Of a DNA stretch of 64,000 nt, positions 43,881 to 51,178 are shown piece by piece. The translations under genes and the position numbers were made by a program. This DNA is from JBBQCW01 sp038319025. GTDB taxonomy: Bacteria > Actinomycetota > Thermoleophilia > Solirubrobacterales > Solirubrobacteraceae. Where the stretch lies: positions 124,001 through 188,000 of the forward strand of contig JBBQCW010000001.1 of NCBI GenBank assembly GCA_038319025.1. Reading direction: 5' to 3'. The notes under the pieces are model-generated. The model had not been told where the DNA came from. It was given only the letters and a program-made list of their open reading frames with translations, and did no database searches. How positions within the stretch are numbered: the first letter of the stretch is position 1; the number at the start of each line of letters is the position of its first letter.

Positions 43881-44662
43881 AGCCCGGCGGGTTGCTAGTC
43901 GTCACGGCCCACCCCGACGACGAGGTGCTGATCGCCGGAGGCGTGCTCGCGGCCTGCGCTGCTGCCGGTGTCCCAACGGGTGTGGTCTGCTTTACGCGCG
44001 GGGAGCTGGGCGATGTCGCCGACGCGTCGCTCCTGACTGGCGGGCGCACGCTCGGCGAAGTGCGCCTCGATGAGCTGCGGGCTGCGTGCAGCACGCTTGG
44101 CGTCGATTGGTTGCGCTGCTTCCGGCGGCGAGACGGCGAGCTGCCCTGGGCGCCGCAGGCCGAGCTGGCGGCCCAGCTCGCCCGACTCATGCGGCAGACC
44201 AGGCCTGCGGCTGTCGTGACGTTCGGCGACGACGGGCTGTACTACCACCACGACCACCTCGCGGTCTCGACGATCACGCGGCGGGCCGTCGCCACGCTGC
44301 GCCGCGAGCGCCGCGCGCCGCTGCTGTACGAGTCAGTCTGGCCGACCGCAACCAGTGTCGCGCTCGTCGCCGCCCTACACCGGCGCCGGTTGCCGGCCGG
44401 GCTGTGGGACCTTCCCCCTGAGGACTTCGGCACCGACGACACGCGCGGGTCCTTCTCCGTCGACGTCAGCGCGTTCGTCGCCACCAAGCTCCGGGCGCTG
44501 CGCTGCCATCGCACCCAACTCGCCGCCACGAATGCGTTTACAGCGCTTCCCGCCGACCTCGCGCGCAGGTATTTCGGCGTGGAGTGCTTTCGGGCGCGTC
44601 CGCGGCGGGCTCACGCGGAGGACTGGCTGCTGCGCGCGTCTGGCCGGCGGGCTGATGCCTGA
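43877..44662 (+). CDS. PIG-L family N-deacetylase
   Basis: A 261-residue zinc-dependent deacetylase expected to remove an N-acetyl group from a GlcNAc-like glycoside. The metal-binding motif AHPDDE is at 11-16, with the third ligand in YYHHDHLAVS; FTRGELGDVAD is another family segment. No signal peptide, so it acts in the cytoplasm before export. ATGA overlap with the GT4 gene and 8-bp overlap with the next gene point to tight co-translation. MshB and BshB are the closest known functional models. Confidence 0.88.
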   Translation: MKPGGLLVVTAHPDDEVLIAGGVLAACAAAGVPTGVVCFTRGELGDVADASLLTGGRTLGEVRLDELRAACSTLGVDWLRCFRRRDGELPWAPQAELAAQLARLMRQTRPAAVVTFGDDGLYYHHDHLAVSTITRRAVATLRRERRAPLLYESVWPTATSVALVAALHRRRLPAGLWDLPPEDFGTDDTRGSFSVDVSAFVATKLRALRCHRTQLAATNAFTALPADLARRYFGVECFRARPRRAHAEDWLLRASGRRADA

Positions 44663-45830
44663 CCGCCGGCGCATCGTGCTCGCCGGCGCATTGGGCGCCA
44701 TGCCGTTTGCCGGCGTCGCGTGGCAGGTGCTCCATCACCTGGAAGGGCTGCGCCGACTTGGCCACCGCGTGTTCTACCTGGAGGACACCGGGCGCTGGCC
44801 CTATGACCCAGGTGCGGAGTCGCTGTGCGCCGACGCTCGGCCGGCGGTTGGCTACCTCGCACGGCTCATGCGCGAACACGACTTCGGTGACGCGTGGGCG
44901 TACCGCGACGCTGCCAACGGCGGACGTCTGCACGGTGTGAGCGAGCGGCGGCTCACCGACGAGCTTGCCGGTGCCGACATCCTGCTCAACCTCAGCGGAG
45001 CAACGCTGCTGCGCGATGAGCACGTCCGCGTCCCCATTCGCGTGTATCTCGAGACCGATCCGGTCCTCCCGCAGATCGAGGTCGCGAGCGGGCGCAGCTT
45101 CACTATCGATTTGCTTGCCGCACATACTCACCACTACACGTACGGCACCAACTTCGGAGCGCCCGACTGCGGGGTGCCGATCGAGCGCTTCACCTATCGG
45201 CCAACGCTGCCCCCGGTGATCCTCGACTGGTGGGAGTCCTCGCGGCCGCACACGGGAGGCCGCGGGAACGGCGTCTTCACGACGGTCGCAAACTGGCAGC
45301 AGCGTGACAAGGACGTCACCTTCGAGGGCCGATGCTTACGCTGGAGCAAAGACACCGAGTTCCTGCGGATACTGGGTCTACCGGGCACGACCTCGGTGCC
45401 GCTCGAACTTGCGCTCGCCTACGACGCTGACGATCCGGCGATTTCACGAATGCGCTCCGCCGGGTGGCGCGTGCGCAGCGCCGGGCCGTTATCCAAGGAC
45501 CCGGAGACCTACCGCGAGTACATCCGTGGCTCGGCCGGCGAGCTCTCGGTCGCCAAGGAGCAGAACGTCGCGCTGCGCAGCGGCTGGTTCAGCGACCGGA
45601 CGGCGACCTACCTTGCCTCCGGTCGCCCGGCGGTTATCCAGGACACGGGCTTCGGCCGAGCGCTTCCGACCGGCCAGGGGCTGTTCGCGTTCTCCTCGCA
45701 GGTACAGGCCTCTGCGGCTCTTGAGCTGATCGATGCGGACTATGAGCAGCAGTGCCAGGCTGCGCTCGAGATCGCGAGGGAACACCTGCGGGCCGAGCAC
45801 GTCCTGGGGGCGCTGATCGCCGGCCTGTGA
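44655..45830 (+). CDS. GT-B-like glycosyltransferase, family uncertain
   Basis: A 391-residue cytoplasmic protein. The N-terminal domain opens with IVLAGALGAMPFAGVAWQVL and LGHRVFYLEDTGRW. The C-terminal part carries ELSVAKEQNVALRSGWFSDR, then YLASGRPAVIQDTGFG and LPTGQGLFAFSS, which reads as the donor-binding half of a GT-B enzyme (CgeB/DUF3880-like). It is the last gene of the coupled operon and a paralogue of the convergent 45832-46956 gene, which it abuts with a one-base gap. Activity is inferred from fold-like motifs only. Confidence 0.68.
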   Translation: MPDRRRIVLAGALGAMPFAGVAWQVLHHLEGLRRLGHRVFYLEDTGRWPYDPGAESLCADARPAVGYLARLMREHDFGDAWAYRDAANGGRLHGVSERRLTDELAGADILLNLSGATLLRDEHVRVPIRVYLETDPVLPQIEVASGRSFTIDLLAAHTHHYTYGTNFGAPDCGVPIERFTYRPTLPPVILDWWESSRPHTGGRGNGVFTTVANWQQRDKDVTFEGRCLRWSKDTEFLRILGLPGTTSVPLELALAYDADDPAISRMRSAGWRVRSAGPLSKDPETYREYIRGSAGELSVAKEQNVALRSGWFSDRTATYLASGRPAVIQDTGFGRALPTGQGLFAFSSQVQASAALELIDADYEQQCQAALEIAREHLRAEHVLGALIAGL

Positions 45831-45831
45831 G

Positions 45832-46956
45832 CTACAGCAGTCGCTCGAGGACTCGGTGGACGGCCCGTCGTCCGTCGAACTCGCGCTCGGCAAGCGCCCG
45901 CGCGCCTGCGCAGTGCTCCTCGTAGGAGCCTTCGACCTCGCGCAGCAGCCTCGCCGCGTGCGCCGCCCCTTTGTACCGCAGCAGCCCCGGTTCGCCGCGT
46001 CCGATCTCGCCGTAGGTGTCCTGGACGATCGCGGGACGCCCAGAGGCGAGGTAGCAGGCAGTGCGATCGCTCAACCACCCCGTACGCATAGCGACGTACG
46101 ACGGCTTGGCGGCGCTCAGCTCGCCGCGCGAGTAGCGCACGTAGGCGGCAAAACTGGACGGCGATGCAGCGACGTCGGCGGCGTCGCGGACCGTCCAGCC
46201 GCGCGCCTCCAAGGCGCCGCGCTCAGCCTCGTCGTCGAGCCCGCCGAGCGCCAGCTCCAGCCGCGCGTCGACCGTGGCCGGCAGATCCAGCAGCGGTTCG
46301 AACGCCGCGCGCTTGGAATTGTCCAGCCATTCGCCATTGAGCTCGATCCCGGTGCCACACTCCCACCAGTGCGTGACCGTCGTGTACGGACGGTCGGCAC
46401 GCGACGCCGCGACGGGCCACGCGTCGAGGGCGACGCAGGGCGCGACGTGTAGCCAGGGGACGCCGGCGTCAGGCGCCGTCGCGGTCCCCGCCGCTACGCC
46501 TTCACCCACGGTCACGTAGAGGCCGTGGCCGCTGATGTCCAGCTCGCCGCGGCTCGCCCAGGTCTGGGTCAGCCCCGGGTCAAGGTCAACGAGTGCGCTG
46601 CGTCGGAACCGCTGGGCCAGCGCGCCGGGCAGGTAGGCGAGATCGATCAGCGCGTCGGCGGCCAGCGCCCGCTCGAGCCCCGGCCCCCGTGGATCGCCGG
46701 CGTCGAGCACCGCGACAGCGTCGGCCAAGCCGAACGGGACGAGCTCGCGACGCAGCCGATCGACGGCCCGCGGCACGTCCGTGGGGCGCAGTTCGTCCGT
46801 GCACTCCAGCCATACGACGCGGCACCCGACCGCCTGCAACGACAGCGCCCAGTTGAGGTACACCCACAGGTGACCGCCTCCGGTCGGATAGGTCAAGGTG
46901 TTCGCGGCCAGGCACACGACCGGCCCGCCGGCGACGCTAGGATCAGCGGTTGTCAT
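45832..46956 (-). CDS. GT-B-like glycosyltransferase, paralogue of the 44655-45830 product
   Basis: A 374-residue protein. It shares the C-terminal block of its neighbour (RGELSAAKPSYVAMRTGWLS, then YLASGRPAIVQDTYGE and GEPGLLRYK) and has an N-terminal domain with TYPTGGGHLWVYLNWALSL and VVWLECTDELRP. Predicted to glycosylate a related acceptor. The ATG at 46956 shares two bases with the ATG of the divergent deacetylase gene, leaving no untranslated space; a start a few codons later is possible. Convergent with its own paralogue. Confidence 0.68.
   Translation of the reverse strand: MTTADPSVAGGPVVCLAANTLTYPTGGGHLWVYLNWALSLQAVGCRVVWLECTDELRPTDVPRAVDRLRRELVPFGLADAVAVLDAGDPRGPGLERALAADALIDLAYLPGALAQRFRRSALVDLDPGLTQTWASRGELDISGHGLYVTVGEGVAAGTATAPDAGVPWLHVAPCVALDAWPVAASRADRPYTTVTHWWECGTGIELNGEWLDNSKRAAFEPLLDLPATVDARLELALGGLDDEAERGALEARGWTVRDAADVAASPSSFAAYVRYSRGELSAAKPSYVAMRTGWLSDRTACYLASGRPAIVQDTYGEIGRGEPGLLRYKGAAHAARLLREVEGSYEEHCAGARALAEREFDGRRAVHRVLERLL
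46938..46943 (+). promoter_or_regulatory. Putative -10 element (TAGGAT) for the deacetylase gene
   Basis: TAGGAT ends eleven bases before the ATG at 46955 and lies within the N-terminal codons of the divergent glycosyltransferase gene. Confidence 0.4.
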
Positions 46957-47623
46957 GGCGCGCCTGCTTATCGTGAACGCTGACGACTTCGGGCTCTCGA
47001 ACAGCGTGAACCAAGGCATCGTCCGAGCCCACGTCCTGGGCATCGTGACGAGTACGAGTCTGATGGTCGACCGGCCCGCCGCTGCGGAGGCGGCCGAGCA
47101 CGCCGGACGCCTCCCGGACCTTTCGGTCGGCCTGCATTTCGTCGAGCCGGATGGCGTGGACATCGACGACGACGCTCAGCTTGCAAAGGCCCTCACCGGG
47201 CAGATCGATCGCTTCCACAAACTCGTAGGCCGCGGACCCACGCACCTTGACAGTCACCATCACGTTCACCTCGAGGGTAGGCGCCGGCAAGCGTTCGCGG
47301 CCGCTGGGCAGGCGCTCGACGTGCCGGTCCGCGGCGATGGCAGCGTCAACTACATCGGTGGCTTCTACGGCCAATGGGAGTGGGGCGTGACCGATCTCTC
47401 CCACGTCCAGCCGGAATACCTGGACTGGCTGCTGCGCGAGGAGGTCTTCGACGGACTCAACGAGATCGCATGCCATCCCGCCGCCATCGCCGATCTTGAC
47501 TCGACATACAACCACGAGCGGCTCATCGAACTGGAGACGCTCACCCGCCCCGAACTCCGCGACTCTGTAGAGCAGCTCGGTATCAGCCTGATCGGCTACG
47601 ACGGCTGGCGCCGGCACCGTTGA
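46955..47623 (+). CDS. ChbG/YdjC-family carbohydrate deacetylase
   Basis: A 222-residue metal-dependent deacetylase. The family motif LLIVNADDFGLSNSVNQGI (DD ligands at about 10-11) and the metal-site segment THLDSHHHVHLEG are intact, as is IACHPAAIADLD near the C-terminus. E. coli ChbG removes one acetyl group from chitobiose; related enzymes act on other GlcNAc saccharides. This would be the second N-deacetylase next to the exporter operon, besides PIG-L. Start chosen at the ATG before ARLLIVNADD. Confidence 0.88.
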   Translation: MARLLIVNADDFGLSNSVNQGIVRAHVLGIVTSTSLMVDRPAAAEAAEHAGRLPDLSVGLHFVEPDGVDIDDDAQLAKALTGQIDRFHKLVGRGPTHLDSHHHVHLEGRRRQAFAAAGQALDVPVRGDGSVNYIGGFYGQWEWGVTDLSHVQPEYLDWLLREEVFDGLNEIACHPAAIADLDSTYNHERLIELETLTRPELRDSVEQLGISLIGYDGWRRHR

Positions 47624-47707
47624 ACCTGCCTCCGGTCGGGGGGTGTGTCGGATCAAGCGTTTGGTTTGGGTGCGCCTATTGGTCACGACCATGTGGACGC
47701 CCCGCGG

Positions 47708-48877
47708 TCAGCGATCGAACGCCCGGAGAATCCCGTCATCGCCGCCGATCAGCAGGGTGCCGTCGGGCGCGAGGGCTGGATATGCGTCGAACGTCGTTGC
47801 GAACCGGCGATCGAACAGGCGCCGCCCGTTTGCGGCGAACCCGTACACATGTCCCTGCCGAGTGGCGAAGTACACATCGCCCTCGCGATCACTCGCGGCG
47901 GCCGTCCACAATTGACCGCGCCCTCGGTAGCGATGCAGGATCCGTCCGGTGCGTGCGACGGCCAAGGTCATGATGCCGCGGTGATCACCGAAAAGGACAT
48001 TGCCGTCCGGGCGCGCCATCGCCGACGCATACGTGTACTCGCCCCCTAGGCCTACGCGCCAGCGACGAGTTCCATCGGGCGCGTAGCCGTACTCGTGCGT
48101 GTCGTTGGAGCCGAAGACGATCGTGCCGTCAGGCGCAACGGCCGGCGACACCTCGACGGTCGACGCGCTCGCCCGGGCCCAGCGCAGCCGGCCGTTCCCC
48201 GCCACGGCGAACAGCGAGCGCCCGGCCGTCTCGTACACGGTGCCGTCGGGGCCCAGAGCAGGACTCCCGTAGCTGCCCGCGGCGAGATGGCGTGACCACA
48301 GTAGCCGCGGGCGTGCGCCCGACGAGGGGCTGTGGAACGCGCGCAGTCGCCCTGTCATATCGGCGACTTAGAGGCGTCCGCGCTTGCTGTCGACGAGCGG
48401 GGACAGAAGCTCGGCGGCGGCTGACAGCCGCCAGCGCAGTGCGCCGCCACGGCTGATGGAGTAGAGCCTCTGGTGCGGGCCCGGCCAGAGCACCGACCGG
48501 TCGGCGAGAACGGCGGGCACCGTCGAGAGGTCGGAGCCATAGCTGCCATGCGCGTCGAACTGCCAGCGGTCACGTCCGGTCGCCACGTCGATCGCGTGCA
48601 GGACACCGCCGTTGCTGGCGGCGTAGGCGGTGTCGCCGACGACAGCCACTCCAGGAGCGATCGGGCCCTCAAGCCGCCGGGTCCAGCGCAGCCGGCCCGT
48701 CCGTGGACCGCCGACGGGTGCCGTCCCGGTATGCGCTGAGTCGTGGCCAAACGACGCCCAGCCGCCTATCGGTATCGCGGCATCGGCGTGCCGCTGCATT
48801 ATCACCACGCCGCCGGCCGACGCCAGGATCACCATGGCCATGGCGACGGTGCTTCGCACTGACATCCGTGGCCGCAT
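47708..48877 (-). pseudogene. PQQ-type beta-propeller secreted protein interrupted by one in-frame TAA
   Basis: The gene reads as 389 codons in one frame on the minus strand, split by a TAA at 48368-48370. The N-terminal part (from 48877) has a signal segment STVAMAMVILASAGGVVIM and WASFGHDSAHTGTAP, the usual opening of PQQ-like propellers. The repeat units GVLHAIDVATGRDRWQF, DGTVYETAGRSLFAVAG and DGTIVFGSNDTHEYGYAPDG continue through both parts. At the break the sequence is KRGRL-stop-VADMTGRLRAF, where the repeat consensus predicts Tyr, so a TAC or TAT became TAA by one base change. The product would be a periplasmic binding scaffold. It may be a real nonsense mutation, a readthrough site or a sequencing error. 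Confidence 0.85.
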
Positions 48878-49043
48878 CGGGAGTGAATGCTCCCAGGGGA
48901 TGTCCGCGAAGGCATGACGAGTCGATGAACTCCGACCTATGCGCAGACGGACGAACCGGCGCCGGCAGCGCCGCTCGCGAAGTTGCCAAGGCGGGCGGGG
49001 CGACCTGGGGCGTCATGTGGCGGTTCCTGGAGCCTGCGCGCCG

Positions 49044-49049
49044 TAGACT
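49044..49049 (+). promoter_or_regulatory. Putative -10 element (TAGACT) for the first APC permease
   Basis: TAGACT ends twelve bases before the ATG at 49062. The 184-bp gap upstream separates it from the divergent beta-propeller gene; I saw no riboswitch that I could defend. Confidence 0.4.
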
Positions 49050-49061
49050 CCCGGCGCGGAT

Positions 49062-50978
49062 ATGGCTCAACGCCGCCTCCACGGTCTTCAGCGGGTGCTG
49101 GGGGTCAATGCGCTCTTCTCGACGGCCTACGGCAACGTGGGGTCGTCGATCTATTACGCCCTCGGTCTGGTGGCGTCGTACGCGCTCGGGCTCACGCCGA
49201 TCGTCTTCGTTATCACCGGCTTCGTCTTCTACCTGACGGCGGCCACCTACGCAGAGGCCACCGCGATGTACCCAGAGGCGGGCGGGTCCTCCTCGTTCGC
49301 GCGGCACGCGTTCAACGAGTTCTGGTCCTTCTTCGCGGCGTGGGGGCAGATGCTCAACTACGTCATCACGATCGCGATCTCCTCGTTCTTCGTTCCGCAC
49401 TATCTCGGCGGGGTGCTCGGCATCCAGGCGCTGCGCGGCAGCCCGGCCGACATCTTCTTCGCGATCGGCGTCGTGATCGTGCTCGCGCTGATCAACGTGC
49501 GCGGGGTGGAGGAGTCCGCTGGGGTCAACATCGGCTTGGCGATCACCGACTTCGCCACGCAACTGCTCCTGGTCATCGTCGGCGGGGTCCTCGTGTTCTC
49601 GCCGGACGTGTTGGTCAACAACATCAGCTTCGGCGTCGCACCCACGTGGAAAGACTTCTTCATCGCGATCCCGGTCGGGATGATCGCCTACACCGGCATC
49701 GAGACCATCTCCAACATGGCCGAAGAGGCCAAGGACTCCGCAAAGACGATTCCCGCCGCGATCAAGCGTGTGGTGATCGCCGTTTTCGTGATCTACGCGG
49801 CGCTACCAGCGATCGCCCTGTCGGCGCTCCCGGTGTACCAGGACGCGACCGGCAAGTACGTGACCAAGCTGGGGCTGCCTGAGGACCAAGGCGGCTTCGC
49901 CGGCGATCCGATCCTCGGCGTTGTGCAGCACATGGATCTGGGGTTCCTGCAGAACGCTGCGGAGGTCTACGTCGGTCTACTCGCGGCGACGATCCTCTTC
50001 ATCGCTACAAACGCGGGGATCATCGGCGTGTCCCGGCTCGTGTATTCCATGGGGCTGCACCGCCAGTTGCCCGATGGTGTCCGACAACTCCATCCCAAGT
50101 ACGGCACCCCGTGGATCGGGATCCTGGTGTTCTCCGGCGCGGCCTGCCTGGCGATCACCACCGGCCAGGCCGACTTCTTGGGGAACATGTACGCGTTCGG
50201 AGCGATGCTGTCCTTCACCATCGCGCACGTATCGCTCGTGCGCTTGCGCTCCAAATACCCGGATCACACGCGCCCGTACACGGCGCCGATGAATGTGACG
50301 ATCCGCGGGCACGATCTGCCTCTCTCCGCGATCCTGGGCGGCCTCTTCACCGGGTTGGCTTTCATCGTGGTCACCGCGCTGCACGTGGCCGTGGCCATCG
50401 CGGGCGCCGTGTGGCTCATCTTCGGCGTGGGCGTCTACGTCCTCTACCGCCGCAACCAGGGGTTGGATCTGACCAGCACGGTGAAGGTCGAGATGCCCGT
50501 CCAGGTGACCGACCGTGAGGCCGAGTACGAGTCCGTGCTGATCGCGTTGGAGGCCCGCCAGTACCCGGCCGGGCTGCTGGCCACCGCGGAGCGCATGGCG
50601 GCCCGGCGCCGCCACGGAATCCACGTTCTGGTCACCATCACCGTCCCCGCGTCCTCCCCGATCGACGCGACGATGCCCGAGCAGGAACTGGCCGCGCAGA
50701 CGATCCTCGAGCAGGCGCGCCTACAGGGTGGCAATCGCGTCACCGGCCGCTACGTCAAGGTGCGATCCGGGCAGGCCGGCCGTGCGATCTGTCAGGAGGC
50801 CAGCAGCTTGGAGGCGCGGGCGATCGTGCTGCCGCTGCCACCTCGGCAGGTCGGCGACGGGCTCGGCCGCACCGCGGAAACGGTGCTAGCCGAACGCCCG
50901 TGCCGGGTGATCATCCAGACGGATCCCAGCGGCCGGATCGAGCGGCGGGCCAAGGCCGCCGCTAAGGGGGGACGATGA
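49062..50978 (+). CDS. APC-superfamily permease with C-terminal USP-like domain
   Basis: A 638-residue transporter. Twelve spans fill residues 15-465, starting with the unwound first-helix motif FSTAYGNVGSSIYYALGLVA, where APC proteins bind substrate, and including VGMIAYTGIETISNMAEEAK. From about 475 a soluble domain reads YESVLIALEARQYPAGLLAT and ARAIVLPLPPR, matching universal-stress-protein folds. Amino-acid or K+ import (as in KimA, an APC protein with a cytosolic tail) are both possible; the nearby RCK proteins favour a cation. It heads a three-gene run and overlaps the next gene by 4 bp. Confidence 0.85.
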   Translation: MAQRRLHGLQRVLGVNALFSTAYGNVGSSIYYALGLVASYALGLTPIVFVITGFVFYLTAATYAEATAMYPEAGGSSSFARHAFNEFWSFFAAWGQMLNYVITIAISSFFVPHYLGGVLGIQALRGSPADIFFAIGVVIVLALINVRGVEESAGVNIGLAITDFATQLLLVIVGGVLVFSPDVLVNNISFGVAPTWKDFFIAIPVGMIAYTGIETISNMAEEAKDSAKTIPAAIKRVVIAVFVIYAALPAIALSALPVYQDATGKYVTKLGLPEDQGGFAGDPILGVVQHMDLGFLQNAAEVYVGLLAATILFIATNAGIIGVSRLVYSMGLHRQLPDGVRQLHPKYGTPWIGILVFSGAACLAITTGQADFLGNMYAFGAMLSFTIAHVSLVRLRSKYPDHTRPYTAPMNVTIRGHDLPLSAILGGLFTGLAFIVVTALHVAVAIAGAVWLIFGVGVYVLYRRNQGLDLTSTVKVEMPVQVTDREAEYESVLIALEARQYPAGLLATAERMAARRRHGIHVLVTITVPASSPIDATMPEQELAAQTILEQARLQGGNRVTGRYVKVRSGQAGRAICQEASSLEARAIVLPLPPRQVGDGLGRTAETVLAERPCRVIIQTDPSGRIERRAKAAAKGGR

Positions 50979-51178
50979 CCGAGGAGGAGGAACCGCTGGG
51001 CAACGTCCACAAGAACGTCACCCAGGTGCTGTCCACGGTGATGCTGCTGCTGGGTGTGGCGATGCTGATCTCCACGATCAGTCGCGGCGGCGGCCCACTC
51101 TCGTTGGGAGTCATCCTGGGCGTGCTGTTCATCGCCGCTGGTACCGGGCGCGTGTGGATCGCACGCAAGGGGATCTGA
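50975..51178 (+). CDS. 67-residue two-TM membrane protein between APC permeases
   Basis: A small protein with an acidic N-terminus (MTEEEEPLG) and two hydrophobic segments (VLSTVMLLLGVAMLISTI and LGVILGVLFIAAGTGRVW). It is coupled to both permease genes by short overlaps (ATGA upstream, one shared base downstream), so it is made with them and may be a regulatory subunit. Family unknown. Confidence 0.75.
   Translation: MTEEEEPLGNVHKNVTQVLSTVMLLLGVAMLISTISRGGGPLSLGVILGVLFIAAGTGRVWIARKGI

Noticed and set aside
48878..49061. Possible cyclic-di-AMP (ydaO) or other riboswitch before the APC permease
   Set aside because: I could not align the region with the conserved core of any riboswitch; only GC-rich hairpins are visible.
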